Shown in pieces: positions 31,070 to 41,860 of a stretch of 58,114 nucleotides of DNA (its first letter is position 1; each line of letters starts with the position of its first letter). Source of the DNA: Chara braunii. Its lineage: Eukaryota > Streptophyta > Charophyceae > Charales > Characeae. The stretch lies in NCBI GenBank assembly GCA_003427395.1, contig BFEA01000257.1, positions 1,453,146 to 1,511,259 of the forward strand. Reading direction: 5' to 3'. The notes below the pieces were generated by a model. The model was not told the DNA's origin, did no database searches, and saw only the letters and a list, made by a program, of their open reading frames with translations. The translations under genes were made by a program, and so were the position numbers.

Positions 31070-31216
31070 TTTTTTTTGTTTTTGTTTTTTAACCTCGTGT
31101 CGGGGGGACTACCACTTGAGAAGGTGATAGGAGCATCCTTCTCAAGTGGCTCCCCTACTGGAGGGCTCCATCTATTAGTGGGGAGCAGCACTTGCTGGAA
31201 ATGGGGTCCAGCGTCC
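31070..31216 (-). mobile_element. LINE or SINE 3' tail joined to U2 sequence, minus strand
   Basis: The T-rich run 31070-31090 is poly(A) with G interruptions. A perfect 13-bp hairpin CCACTTGAGAAGG/CCTTCTCAAGTGG (31112-31124, 31137-31149) with loop TGATAGGAGCAT is followed by the tail module (GGCTCCATCTATTAGTGGGG, then TGGGGTCCAGCGTCCC). From 31217 to 31847 I see no coding domain; a T-run lies at 31821-31840. Confidence 0.8.
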
Positions 31217-31847
31217 CAACAATGATAATGTACAGAATGGAGTTGAAATTGAGAAATGTGGTTGCTGTTGCTGCCTGAGCATTTATCTCCACTATGTCTA
31301 CTAGGACCAAGATCCAGACTTTGTGAATTTGTATAGTACAGTCTGTACCTGTTTCCCTTTCCACACTGCTCATCCCTGGCCGGCAATCGAGATGGAAGGT
31401 CAAGGTTGCAGAGACTGCAATGCCAGGAGCGTGGGGGAGGCGGAGAGGGATGAGGGAGGAGAGTTATTAGCGGGCGATCAGGGCAGGTCGTGGGAGTGAG
31501 CGAGGGCGGGGAGGGGAGAGAGAAGGGAAAAGGCAGGGCTGGCAGGGAGGGGACGGGTTGCTGCTGAGGGGGTTGCGGACGGGAATGAGGTGGACGGGGT
31601 GTTGGGCACAGTCTGATGAAATGAGAATGAAGATTGTGGGTTGGTATACCACCTGAAAGTGGTGCCTTGGCACCCTTTCCCACTGCCTCTCCTTAGACAT
31701 CCAAGGTTGCCACTTAAGAGAGAGGGTGTTGTCAAGGATACACAGTTTTCCATTGCTGTCCGTCCAGGTAGCTTTGAAGGCATCCACTATGTGTCGTTTT
31801 GTAGCCACTTGCGGTTCTTGTTTTTTTTTTTTTTTTTTTTATCCCCC

Positions 31848-33702
31848 TGTGACGAACTATCTTCTGCAATCGCGCGATTTTCTGCGCAAGGCCAATGTGG
31901 GAAACACGGGAGGGCTTTGGTGGGTGACGGGCGTGAGCGGGGTTCGCTTGGGCAAATTGCATGGACACCCTCGCTTCTCTTTTTTCGCTTCTGTTGGAAT
32001 TCGTTGGGTCAGCACCGGGAAAGCCCAGCGACGACGATTGGATGGTTGCACCATGACGGGCGCAAGAAATAACTGTACCATAGCTTCTTGCTTGTTCTGC
32101 TGTGAGCATTAGGAATTTTGGTGCGATTAGCACGCCGGAATCTCGTTTTTGAACTTCTAACTGATGTCGAGCCCCCACGGGCTCTCGGAATTGTTTTTCT
32201 TTTCAGAATTTCCTTTTGCAATTAGGACTTAGACTAGGAATTTAGGTACTCTGAATTTTGTCGCGCAGCGTTCGCACGCATCTTGTGGCGCAAGGAACTG
32301 GGTTGTGACTGGATCGCGCCCTTAATCTTGTGCAACTGTCATTTTTGGCGGGCGCGATCGTAACTGTAATCCTTCTTCTTGCTTGTTGCCCGCCTTCTTC
32401 CTTCTCCTTTCTCGTCTCGCATACTCTATTCTAATTGGCTGAAGCGCCTGCATGACCGGATCGATGCGTGGAGAGTGGCTACGACCCCCACATTGTGCCC
32501 TGGCCATGCAGACATAGGCACTTCCTCTCTCCTCTTCTTGTCCATCTGGGCGTAATACCGTACCTTTCGCGCAGGCATGCATGCTATAAATTTCGCAAGC
32601 GTGATTCGATTGCTCTCTGAGAATTTCGAGGTTAGCGCGATCAGTGAGGGTCGGCTAACGAGCAAGTGAGTGAGTGTGAGAGTTGGGCGATCCGACGAGC
32701 TGGTGTCGGGTATGCGGGGTTGACGTGCGGGGCAGCGACGGACTATGGCGCACTGGCGAACCTGGCTTACATGCTTGAACCAAGCGGGGTGACAACTCAG
32801 TGTGGATACGCGGCGACGGACTGCCGGTATCGTGGGTATTGATGCGAGGCGACGGACTGCCCTCAACGGGAGAGAGAGAAAGAGAGAGGGCAGTAGTGTG
32901 GGTGCGGGATAGGGCTTCTTTTTGTCGTTCTTTTCATTTTTACTTTGTCCATTTGTATAATTTTGAGTTCTGATATGACCGATCTCTTTGTCGCGACCCT
33001 TTTTTTTTTAACTTCTCTCGTATATTGTATCGGATTTTCCTTGTTGTTTTGCTTGGTATGTATGCATGGAATGAATGTAGGTTCTCGTTTGTTAAGCGAT
33101 CCTTCCGATCTGTTTTACGATGCGTGTTTTCTCTGACCAGTGTCACCTGCATGAGTTATGCGATCAGGCCTGATGGGAAATGCTCATTTTGACGTCCGAA
33201 GTCTAGCTGCCGATTATCCCCTCTTCCCTCCTTTTTGCGTCCCATGTATGGCATGTAGTGATTGGTAGGATATTTACACTTATGGTTAAATACGATCGGC
33301 CCACGGAGCCAACCAGCTGCTCCTTATGTACACGCGTACGTACGTTCGCGATCTCGAGAGAACCGAATCGCCACGTACGCACTCGCCCGCGTAAGTCAGT
33401 CTTAACCACGTGTAAGGATGTGGGGGATGTGGCTTACTAAACAGGCATGGCTGCACGGTCTCCTTCCTGGGAATCCGAGTACGAAAACCTGAGGGACCCG
33501 GAATACCGTGAGTATTGAGAGGATGAACAACTCAGACGACGGGGAAATTTAAGAAATTCGGAATTCCCTTGCCTAGGAGGAAATGATCGATTATGTGCAA
33601 GGGATTTTCAGTGTGATATAACGAGCGACCCCCGGTGCCCCGACTACCTGGAAACTTATAACACGCAATATTTCATATCCCCCGGCTTCGTTGTCATTAC
33701 TA
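31848..33702 (+). repeat. 5' long terminal repeat (truncated by assembly gap)
   Basis: It aligns almost continuously with 45729-47616. It contains the TATAAA box at 32585, the GGCTAACG and GGGCGATCCGACG blocks, GA-rich stretches, and near its end a relative of the 180-codon ORF of the 3' copy, interrupted here by an in-frame TGA near 33517. The downstream end falls in the N gap. Confidence 0.88.
32585..32590 (+). promoter_or_regulatory. 5' LTR TATA box
   Basis: TATAAA within CATGCTATAAATTTCGC, conserved in all three LTR copies. It is the likely start site region for the genomic RNA of the element. Confidence 0.65.
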
Positions 33703-34466
33703 NNNNNNNNNNNNNNNNNNNNNNNNNNNNNNNNNNNNNNNNNNNNNNNNNNNNNNNNNNNNNNNNNNNNNNNNNNNNNNNNNNNNNNNNNNNNNNNNNN
33801 NNNNNNNNNNNNNNNNNNNNNNNNNNNNNNNNNNNNNNNNNNNNNNNNNNNNNNNNNNNNNNNNNNNNNNNNNNNNNNNNNNNNNNNNNNNNNNNNNNNN
33901 NNNNNNNNNNNNNNNNNNNNNNNNNNNNNNNNNNNNNNNNNNNNNNNNNNNNNNNNNNNNNNNNNNNNNNNNNNNNNNNNNNNNNNNNNNNNNNNNNNNN
34001 NNNNNNNNNNNNNNNNNNNNNNNNNNNNNNNNNNNNNNNNNNNNNNNNNNNNNNNNNNNNNNNNNNNNNNNNNNNNNNNNNNNNNNNNNNNNNNNNNNNN
34101 NNNNNNNNNNNNNNNNNNNNNNNNNNNNNNNNNNNNNNNNNNNNNNNNNNNNNNNNNNNNNNNNNNNNNNNNNNNNNNNNNNNNNNNNNNNNNNNNNNNN
34201 NNNNNNNNNNNNNNNNNNNNNNNNNNNNNNNNNNNNNNNNNNNNNNNNNNNNNNNNNNNNNNNNNNNNNNNNNNNNNNNNNNNNNNNNNNNNNNNNNNNN
34301 NNNNNNNNNNNNNNNNNNNNNNNNNNNNNNNNNNNNNNNNNNNNNNNNNNNNNNNNNNNNNNNNNNNNNNNNNNNNNNNNNNNNNNNNNNNNNNNNNNNN
34401 NNNNNNNNNNNNNNNNNNNNNNNNNNNNNNNNNNNNNNNNNNNNNNNNNNNNNNNNNNNNNNNNNN
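33703..34466. other. Assembly gap (764 N)
   Basis: All bases are N. The gap hides the end of the 5' LTR and any primer-binding site, so neither can be assessed. Confidence 1.
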
Positions 34467-34745
34467 GACTCTAGGCTGGACAAGTGGGTGATTAGTGTAG
34501 AGCGACCTGGCTAACAGAGGACGCCCCCGAGCACGGAACGCGCCGCGGCGCGATCCTATAGTCACAAGAACAACAGAAAAATTCCCACGAGAAATGAAAG
34601 TTGAAAAAACATTCCATAAAAAAAAAATCCTTCATATTTATAAATTATCATTTCAATGTTCGTCCAATTCTAAAATTTCCAATTTTATTTGAGAAGTTCC
34701 CGTCTAAATATGAGTTTTCCCTTCCAACTACATCTATTTGTTCAA

Positions 34746-34918
34746 GATGGAATGAAAGTCTGGACGAGTTTCTGAAATGTTTTAATTAAATTTTCATTCT
34801 ACTCCAACAAATATCTTCCAATTTATATTAGATTAACCTATTTATGACTGAAAATCCTTACTTAGAATGAAAGTCCAATTCAAATATTTCATGAACTCAT
34901 TCAGACTTTCATTCCATC
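34746..34918. mobile_element. Fold-back element with ~33-bp arms in the retroelement leader
   Basis: Arm 34746-34778 (GATGGAATGAAAGTCTG and on) is inverted at 34886-34918 (ending CAGACTTTCATTCCATC), 29 of 33 positions matching. Single GGAATGAAAG copies also occur at 34957 and nearby, so the region 34600-35060 is rich in this motif. The AT-rich leader otherwise shows no gene. Confidence 0.7.
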
Positions 34919-35123
34919 TCTAGCATGCAGTCTAAATAAGAAGGGATACCCTATTCTTGGAATGAAAGTTTGCAAATAAGATGAAAATTTTTTAAATTGG
35001 AATGACATTTTTTAAGATGGAATGGAAATTCGAAATTTAGATTGTAATTTTACTATAGAATGATTATTTAATTCCAGGAAATTTTTCCGTTGAAATAGGT
35101 CGGGTGCTTGGCAGGCGACCAAC

Positions 35124-36248
35124 ATGAACGCCAATCAACAAAACCCCAATCAAGCTCAGTTGGCGCCTGCGCCACGAGCACGGGCATCTGTGGCCCCACC
35201 CGATCTCTACCTTTTTGACCCAACACATCATCTTGTCGGAGCCTGGTTGGCCACACTCCGAGTACAGCAGTACGAAAATGACGAAGCACATATTAACATC
35301 CCCGCCCGATTGGGAGGAGATGCACATCACTGGTTTAGCACCTATGTCTAGATTGATCTCCCGACATTTGAGCGGGACTTTTTGAATTGATTTGATTATA
35401 TTCATCCCGAACAGGCTCTTTTCATGATTGAAGACCGGGTTAAAAAACATCTCGAGTCCGTCAAGGAATATCGCAATAGATTATATCGAATGTTCGTAAA
35501 AACTAAGCGAGGAGGGCATGTAGGAAGAGATTTATTTATCGATGGACTCTGCAGCAGAACGATGAGGGCGAAGCTTCGTAAACAATTCAGAATCTCCCAT
35601 ATCACTCATACGTTGCAACAGATTATGGCCGCCGCGGAAGAAATGGAACGAAAGTTCGCCGCGAGTTCCCTGGAAGAGGAGGACTACCCCAGAGAGGGGG
35701 ATTCATCGGACTTACCTAGGGCCAAGGCCGAGTTGGCCACACTGAAAAACAAGTTGGAGAGTATGGGGTCTGTGTCCGGTCCAGTCACCTATTTCGAACA
35801 AATCGCGGCTAAACAAACGGCTCGTAGTGTGATAACGAGAATGCCCATCCCCGTGATGACTACGCCCACACCACCGGCGGAAAATCCCACACGATCAAAC
35901 GAATTGGCTGCTATACTAGAACTAACCAAAACATTGGTCAACCTGATTCAAGAAAGCAAAAAGGAGCAGCGTGAACATAATGCCCGAATAGAATCGATGA
36001 TGAGATCGATGTGTCCCACAGCTGTACGAGCTGCCCCAATACATCAGGGATTGGCCCCTGCCCCCACAGTCGGGGGTGTTGCAGGCAATCTGAGCATCTG
36101 CTACACTTGTCATCAACCGCGACACATAGCCCGGGATTGCCCCCACCGACCCCCGCAACCGCGAGTTGGGGGTGCCCCAGTAGCTGCGGCACCAATCGCC
36201 AATGGGTCAGGAAGGGGAGGAGCGATGCTGGAAGAAATGGAAGGATGA
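35124..36248 (+). pseudogene. Ty3/gypsy Gag with CCHC zinc knuckle (copy 1)
   Basis: An N-terminal piece (35124-35351) contains the gag-like WLATLRVQQYENDEAHINIP and GGDAHHWFSTY, then a TAG. The frame continues, with another stop near 35390, into a long piece from 35424. Residues VKEYRNRLYRMF and RAKLRKQF belong to the capsid domain, then comes a coiled, charged stretch, and the zinc knuckle CYTCHQPRHIARDC (CX2CX4HX4C) lies near 36100. Gag packages the element RNA into virus-like particles. It is disrupted by at least two stops; a further stop at 36246 separates it from the protease frame. I chose the ATG at 35124 because it begins the recognisable N-terminal homology. Confidence 0.85.
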
Positions 36249-38067
36249 CAGAGTATGTTCGCCAGTACAGAAGAAGCTGCAGAGCTTATTCCTCTAGACC
36301 AGTACGTAACATAAGGATATCCGGGGTTGGGAATGATCGGGATTATTAGACCCTCTCATGAACAGCGAGAAATGGCGGAATGGAGACCCTCTCCAGGGAA
36401 GATGGAATCTGGAGGACCCACCTTCGTCACTGGGGAGATAGATGTTTGGAACGTTGTCCGCGCTCTGGATCACCGCATTCCCCTCCCGATCGGACATCTA
36501 TTGTCCATTTCGGAATAGGCTAACGAACGTATGTTGCAACACTGCAAGGCAAACAGAAGACGATTCGCTCTTGCAAGAACGACGAACACGAAAGGAAAAA
36601 CCCCTGCCCAAGAGGACAATCCTAACCCTGCCAGCATGACGGAACCTATACGATTGGGACTAATACCGAAAGACGATCACTTCCTGCGGATCAAAGCAAT
36701 CACGTGGAAATCCGTCGAATGTGATATCGAAGTCTGGGGAATTTCGTACAATGTCATCATCGACTCAGGAGCCGCCGTCTTGGCTATCTCGCTAAGAGTA
36801 GTAGAAAGAGCGGGAAGGAGAAAATACCTGATCATGCTTGCCGAGAAAGATCATCTCGTCTCTACAGACGAAGAAAAGATTAAAACAGTAGGGCAAATGA
36901 CGAACTTTGTTTTTCGTCTAGGAAAGGTACATGTCGTGGGAGATGTCGTAGTGTTAGATGTAAGCACCTCCGACGTTCTTTTAGGATTACCAGCTCTCAC
37001 GGCGTTGCGAGCCAATCTAGACTTTGAAAGACGATTGATTGTCCTCCGAAACACGGAAGGAAAACAGTACGCCATACCCATGAGACTAACTCTTCGAACC
37101 ATGGCTGACGCAACCCCACGATCTCCTTCAATAGAAGCCCTCCGAGTGATCACCCGGGAATATCCCGCGGAATGTGACAAGTCCCAGGCAAAGAAACTGG
37201 AGCCCTCGAGCGATACCGACGGCAGCGATAGGGATGATCTAGCGGTCCGGGAACTGGCCCAACAACGCATTTATTACCCAGCTCGACAAACAAGGGCGAG
37301 ATCGTTCAGCATAACGGAATGGAACCTACAAAGGACACGTGCAATGATCTTGGGTGAGCCTCTCGTGCAGATTTCTAGGATGGCGGATTCTTTAGAACCC
37401 CCTCGGACCTTATACGAGGGTACCACTCCACTGCTTGCAAGATACAACGACAAGAGGAATTTGTGTGACATCATAGACTTACCTCGTTCCCTGCTACCCC
37501 CAAGGAAAGAGGTAAGAATGCTCCGCTTAGGGGCTGAGGCCGACTCTTTGGAATCCCCTGGGCGCCCGGAGGTTGAAACCAACGGCCTCGGAATCAAGAT
37601 CGTGGAGAAACCTGTACCATGGGAGCATATCCACGACGGCGTCACTCCGGAAGAACACGTGGCAATCCGCGAGCCTGAGGAAGATGCGCAGATAATGAAC
37701 ACGGTGTTCTCCTGGCGGTCAGACAATTCGTTCATCTCTGCACCCCCTTCCGGAAGTGTTGCACGGACCAATACCAAATCAATCACCGTCCAACTATTGG
37801 GACAGTTGTACGAACTACACGTACCACAGTACGTACCCGACGAAACTCATCACCTGATCGCGGACATCCTAAAAGAATATCAGGAAGTGATTAGTATAAC
37901 CGACACCGATATCGGACTGTCCTTAGTGATTCATTACTAAATCCAGACCGGAAATCACCCTCCAATCCACTGCAAACCATATCGATACTCCCTCGCGGAA
38001 TGAGAGACAGTTGTACAGAAGATTAGGGAATTCAAAGCTAACGAATGGATTGAACCAGCCATTGAGC
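36249..38067 (+). pseudogene. Protease-linker and start of RT (copy 1), truncated by duplication
   Basis: The frame 36531-37940 (469 codons without a stop) contains the aspartic protease motif YNVIIDSGAAVLAIS with the normal DSGA, then DVVVLDVSTSDVLLGLPAL, typical of retropepsin flaps and C-terminus. Upstream, stops near 36312 and 36517 interrupt the link to gag. A long linker leads to ITVQLLGQLYELHVPQYV and IADILKEYQEV before RT. The frame ends at TAA 37938-37940. A few RT codons follow, then the sequence jumps back into gag near 38068. This copy therefore has no RT catalytic core. Confidence 0.85.
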
Positions 38068-39862
38068 AAGGAGAGCAGGTAGGAAACGATTTATTTATCG
38101 ATGGACTCCGCAGCAAAACGATAAGGGCGAAGCTTCGTAAACAATTCAGAATCTCCCCCATCACTCATACGCTGGAACAGATTATGGCCCCCGCGGGAGA
38201 AATGGAACGAAAGTTCGCCGCGAGTTTCTTTGGAAGGGGTGGACTACCTCAGAGAGGGGGATTCATCGGAGTTAGCTAGGGCCAAGGCCGAGTTGGTCAC
38301 ACTGCAAAACAAGTTCGAGAGTATGGGGTTTGTGTCCGGTCCAGTCACCTATTTGGAACAAATCGCACCTAAACGAACGACTCGTAGTGTGATAACGGGA
38401 ATGCCCATCCCCATGATGACTACGCCCCCACCACCGGCGGAAAATCCCACACGATCAAAAGAATCAGCTGCTATATTATAACTAACCAAAACATTGGTCA
38501 ACCTGATTCAAGAAAGCAAAAAGGAGCAGCTTGAAAATATTGCTCGAATCGAATCGATGATGAGATCGATGCGTCCCATAGTTGTACGAGCTGCCCCAAT
38601 ACAGCAGGGATTGGCCCCTGCCCCCGCAACCAGCAGTGTTGCAGGCAATCTGAGTGTCTGCTACACATAGCCCGAGATTGCCCCCACCGACCCGCGCAAC
38701 CACGAGTTGGGGGCGCCCCAGTAGCTGCGGCACCAATCGCCAATGGGCCGGGAAGGGTGGGAGCGATGCTGGAAGAAATGGAAGGAGGCGGGAGTACGTT
38801 GGCCACTACGGAAGAAGCTGCAGAGCTTATTCCTCTAGACCAGTACGTAACATTAGGATATCCGGGGTTGGGAATAATCCGGACTATTAGACCCTCTTAT
38901 GAACAACGAGAAGTGGCGGAATGGAGACCCTCTCCACGGAAAATGGAATCTGAAGGACCCACCTTCGTCACTGGGGAGATAGATGTTTTGAACGTCGTTC
39001 GCGCTCTGGATCACCACATTCCCCTCCCGATCGGACATATGTTGTCCATTTCGGAACAGGCTAACGAACACATGTTGCAACACTGCAAGGCGAACAGAAG
39101 ACGATTCGCTCTTGCAAGAACGACGAACACGGAAAGAAACCCCCCTGCCCAAGAGGACAATCCAAACCCTGCCAGCACGACGGAACCTATACGATTGGGA
39201 CTAATACAGAAAGCTGATCACTTCCTGTGGATCAAAGCAATCCAGTGGAAATCCGCCGAATGTGATATCGAAGTCTGGGAATTTCGTACAATGCCATCAT
39301 CGACTCAGGAGCCGTCGTCTTCGCTATCTCGCTAAGAGTAGTAGAAAGAGCGGGAAGGAGAAAAAAATTGATCATGCTTGCGGAGAAAGGTCATCTCGTC
39401 TCCGCAGATGAAGAAAAGATTAAAACAGTAGGGCGAATGACGAACGTTACTTTTCGGCTAGGAAAGGTACATGCCCTTGCAGATGTCGTAGTGTTAGATG
39501 TAAGCACGTACGACGTTCTTTTAGGATTACCAGCTCCCACGGCGTTGCGAGTCAATCTAGACTTTGAAAGACGATCGATTGTCCTCCGAAACACGGAAGC
39601 AAAACCGTACGCCATACCCATGAGACTGACTCTTCGAACCATGGCGGACACAGCCCCACGATCTCCTTCAATAGGAGCCCTCCGAGTGATCACCTGGGAA
39701 GATCCCGCGGAATGTGACAAGCCTCAGGCAAAGAAACTGGAGCCCTCGAGGGATACCTATGGCAGTGATGGGGATGATCTAGTGGTCCGGGAACTGGCCC
39801 AACAACGCATTTATTACCCAGCTCGACGAATGAGTGCAAGATCGTTCATCATAACGGAATAA
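38068..39862 (+). pseudogene. Gag-protease, copy 2, with its own lesions
   Basis: The gag part begins mid-capsid and is frameshifted near 38230. The zinc knuckle is destroyed: relative to copy 1 about 19 nt are missing between two ACAC repeats at 38665, which removes three of the four ligands. The following stretch (38757-39335) is open where copy 1 has stops. A run of GGG in place of GGGG near 39278 then shifts the frame just before the protease motif, which continues in another frame (39368-39862). The intact stretches of one copy thus fall where the other is broken. A TAA ends this piece near 39860. Confidence 0.82.
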
Positions 39863-39883
39863 AACCTACAAAGGACACGTGCA

Positions 39884-41361
39884 ATGATCTTGGGTGAGCC
39901 TCTCGTGCAGATTTCTAGGATGGCAGATTCTTTGGAACCCCCTCGGACCTTATACGAGGGCACCACTCCACTGCTTGCAAGATACAACGACAAGAGGAGT
40001 TTTTGTGACATCAAGGACTTACCCCATTCCCTGCTACCCCTAGGGAAAGAGGTAAGATTGCTCCTCTTAGGGGCTGAGGCCGACTCTTTGGAATCCCCTG
40101 GGTGTCCCGAGGTTCAAACCAATGGCCTCGGAATCAAGATCGCGGATGAACCTGTACCATGGGAGGATATCAACGACGGCGTCACTCCGGAAGAACACGT
40201 GGCAATCCATGAGGAAGATGCGCAGATGATGGTCACAGTGGCGGTCAGACAACCCCCTTCCGGAAGCGCTGCATGAACCAATACCAAATCAATCATCATC
40301 CAACTATTGGGACAGTTGTACGAACTGCACGTACCACAGTACGTACCCGAAGGAACGCATCACCTGATCGCGGACATCCTGAAGGAATATCAGGAAGCGA
40401 TTAGTATAATCGACACCGATATCGGACTGTCATTAGTGATTCAGCACGAAATCCAGACCGGAAATCACCCTCCGATCCACTGCAAACCATATCGATGCTC
40501 CCTCGCGGAACGAAAGACAGCTCTACAGAGGATTAGGGAATTCGAAGCTAACGGATGGATTGAACCAGCCACTGGGCCATGGTCGTTCCCGGTCGTATTA
40601 GTGCCTAATGAGAATGGGTCAGTCCGCATCTGCATCGATTATCGTAAGTTGAATGATATCACAATCAAAGATGTATATCCCCTCCCCTGGATTGACGATT
40701 TGCTGGATGTGATTGGATGTGCTAATTACTTTAGCAATTCGATATTCGTCATGGATTTTACTAGGAGGAAGACCGGACCAAGACAACTTTCGTTTTGTTC
40801 GAAGAAGTGGGGTGGTTGTGGGTTCGGTGTCCGATGGGGATCTGCAACGCGCCAGCTACCTTTCAAAGAGCGATGAACGTGACGTTCCAGAACTTTGTCA
40901 ACAAGACTCGGTTAACGCAGGGGATGATTAATTTATGCGTTGTTGTGTATATGGACGACATCCTGGTCTACTCAGAATCGTACCACGGGCATGCACAGCA
41001 CATCGAATGGATGCTGGGAGCGCTGAGAGATGCCGGATTCAAGATTGCGCTGGGGAAAAGCGACTTCTTCCTTTCGAAAATTTTATTTTTGGGCTATGTG
41101 GTGACACGGGGAGGCTTAAGGCAAGATTCAAGAAAAGTCACGGCTGTCAGAGACGCGCCAATTCCCACGTCGTTGACGCAGGTTCGAGCCTTCCTGGGAC
41201 TGGCGTCGTATTACCGTCGATTTATCAAGGGATTCGCTGCTATCGCACGACCTCTAACGAATCTGCTACGAAAAGACCAGTCTCTCGGCTGGGACGTGGA
41301 GTGCAAACGGGCCTTTATCACTCTCAAGGGAGCCTTAGCCACGACACCTATTTTGATCTGA
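39884..41361 (+). pseudogene. Ty3/gypsy reverse transcriptase
   Basis: After the linker (39884-40276) the frame 40307-40876 holds GWIEPATGPWSFPVVLVP, RICIDYRKLNDITIKD and PLPWIDDLLD. A scrambled, frameshifted stretch lies at about 40730-40800 where the YFSKLDL-type motif is expected. The frame 40795-41361 then gives PMGICNAPATFQRAMN, the catalytic YMDD box (VVYMDDILVYS) and FLGLASYYRRFIKGF of the thumb. It ends at a TGA near 41359, after which homology continues into RNase H. The catalytic Asp pair is intact, but the enzyme is broken by indels. Confidence 0.92.
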
Positions 41362-41800
41362 CTGGACCCAGCGAAGCAGTTCATTCTCATCACAGATTGG
41401 CGGCCCGAGGCGATCTCCGCTATTCTACCGCAGAAGGGGAACGACGGTCGCGAACACGTCATCGAGTACTCGTCTCGCACCGTGTCGGACGAACGAAGGA
41501 ATGATTCAGCTCCCCAGGGAGAATGCTACGTGGTGGTTTGGGGAATCCAACTTTTTCATCCGTATCTTTATGGGCAGAAGTTCCTTCTCGTCACCGACCA
41601 CGAGCCGCTATTGGCCCTCAAAAGGCTTACTAACTATATGGGTATGATTGGACGTTGAGCGGTACGGCTACAAGAATACGATTTCGATATCATCCACCAT
41701 AAGACGGAGAGGCATGGGAACGCGGACGGGTTGACTCGATTGCATCGACCAATGAAGGTCGCCAAAGGCGAAGAGATCACCCCGTGGAAAGAACCTAAAC
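41362..41800 (+). pseudogene. Ty3/gypsy RNase H domain
   Basis: Reading on after the stop, the sequence gives FILITDWRPEAISAIL (first Asp), EYSSRTVSDERRNDSAPQGE (Glu of the active site), LVTDHEPLLALKRL (Asp) and ERHGNADGLTRLHRP (last Asp). An in-frame TGA at about 41657 replaces the Trp expected in GRWAVRLQEYDFDI-like sequence. It is followed without a clear spacer by the PHD-integrase frame. Confidence 0.88.
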
Positions 41801-41860
41801 CGACGACCGGGCCTCGGTACGGACAAGTGGCAGTTCTTCTACGAGACCAAAAGCAAGCAC

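Larger units (their letters stand above)
35505..40575 (+). repeat. Tandem duplication of gag-protease-early RT (~2.5 kb x 2)
   Basis: 35505-38067 and 38068-40575 are homologous along their length. At the junction (about 38049-38080) the early RT phrase GAACCAGCC is followed by GCAAGGAGAGCAGGTAGGAA, which matches GCGAGGAGGGCATGTAGGAA of gag at about 35507. The second copy continues past the breakpoint into real RT (GAACCAGCCACTGGGCC). The copies differ by scattered substitutions and indels. Confidence 0.9.

Noticed and set aside
30976-31683. 235-codon minus-strand open frame
   Set aside because: It runs straight through a LINE tail and the U2-derived fragment, so it cannot be a real single gene.
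33591-34565. Long open frames across the second N gap
   Set aside because: They consist almost entirely of N.
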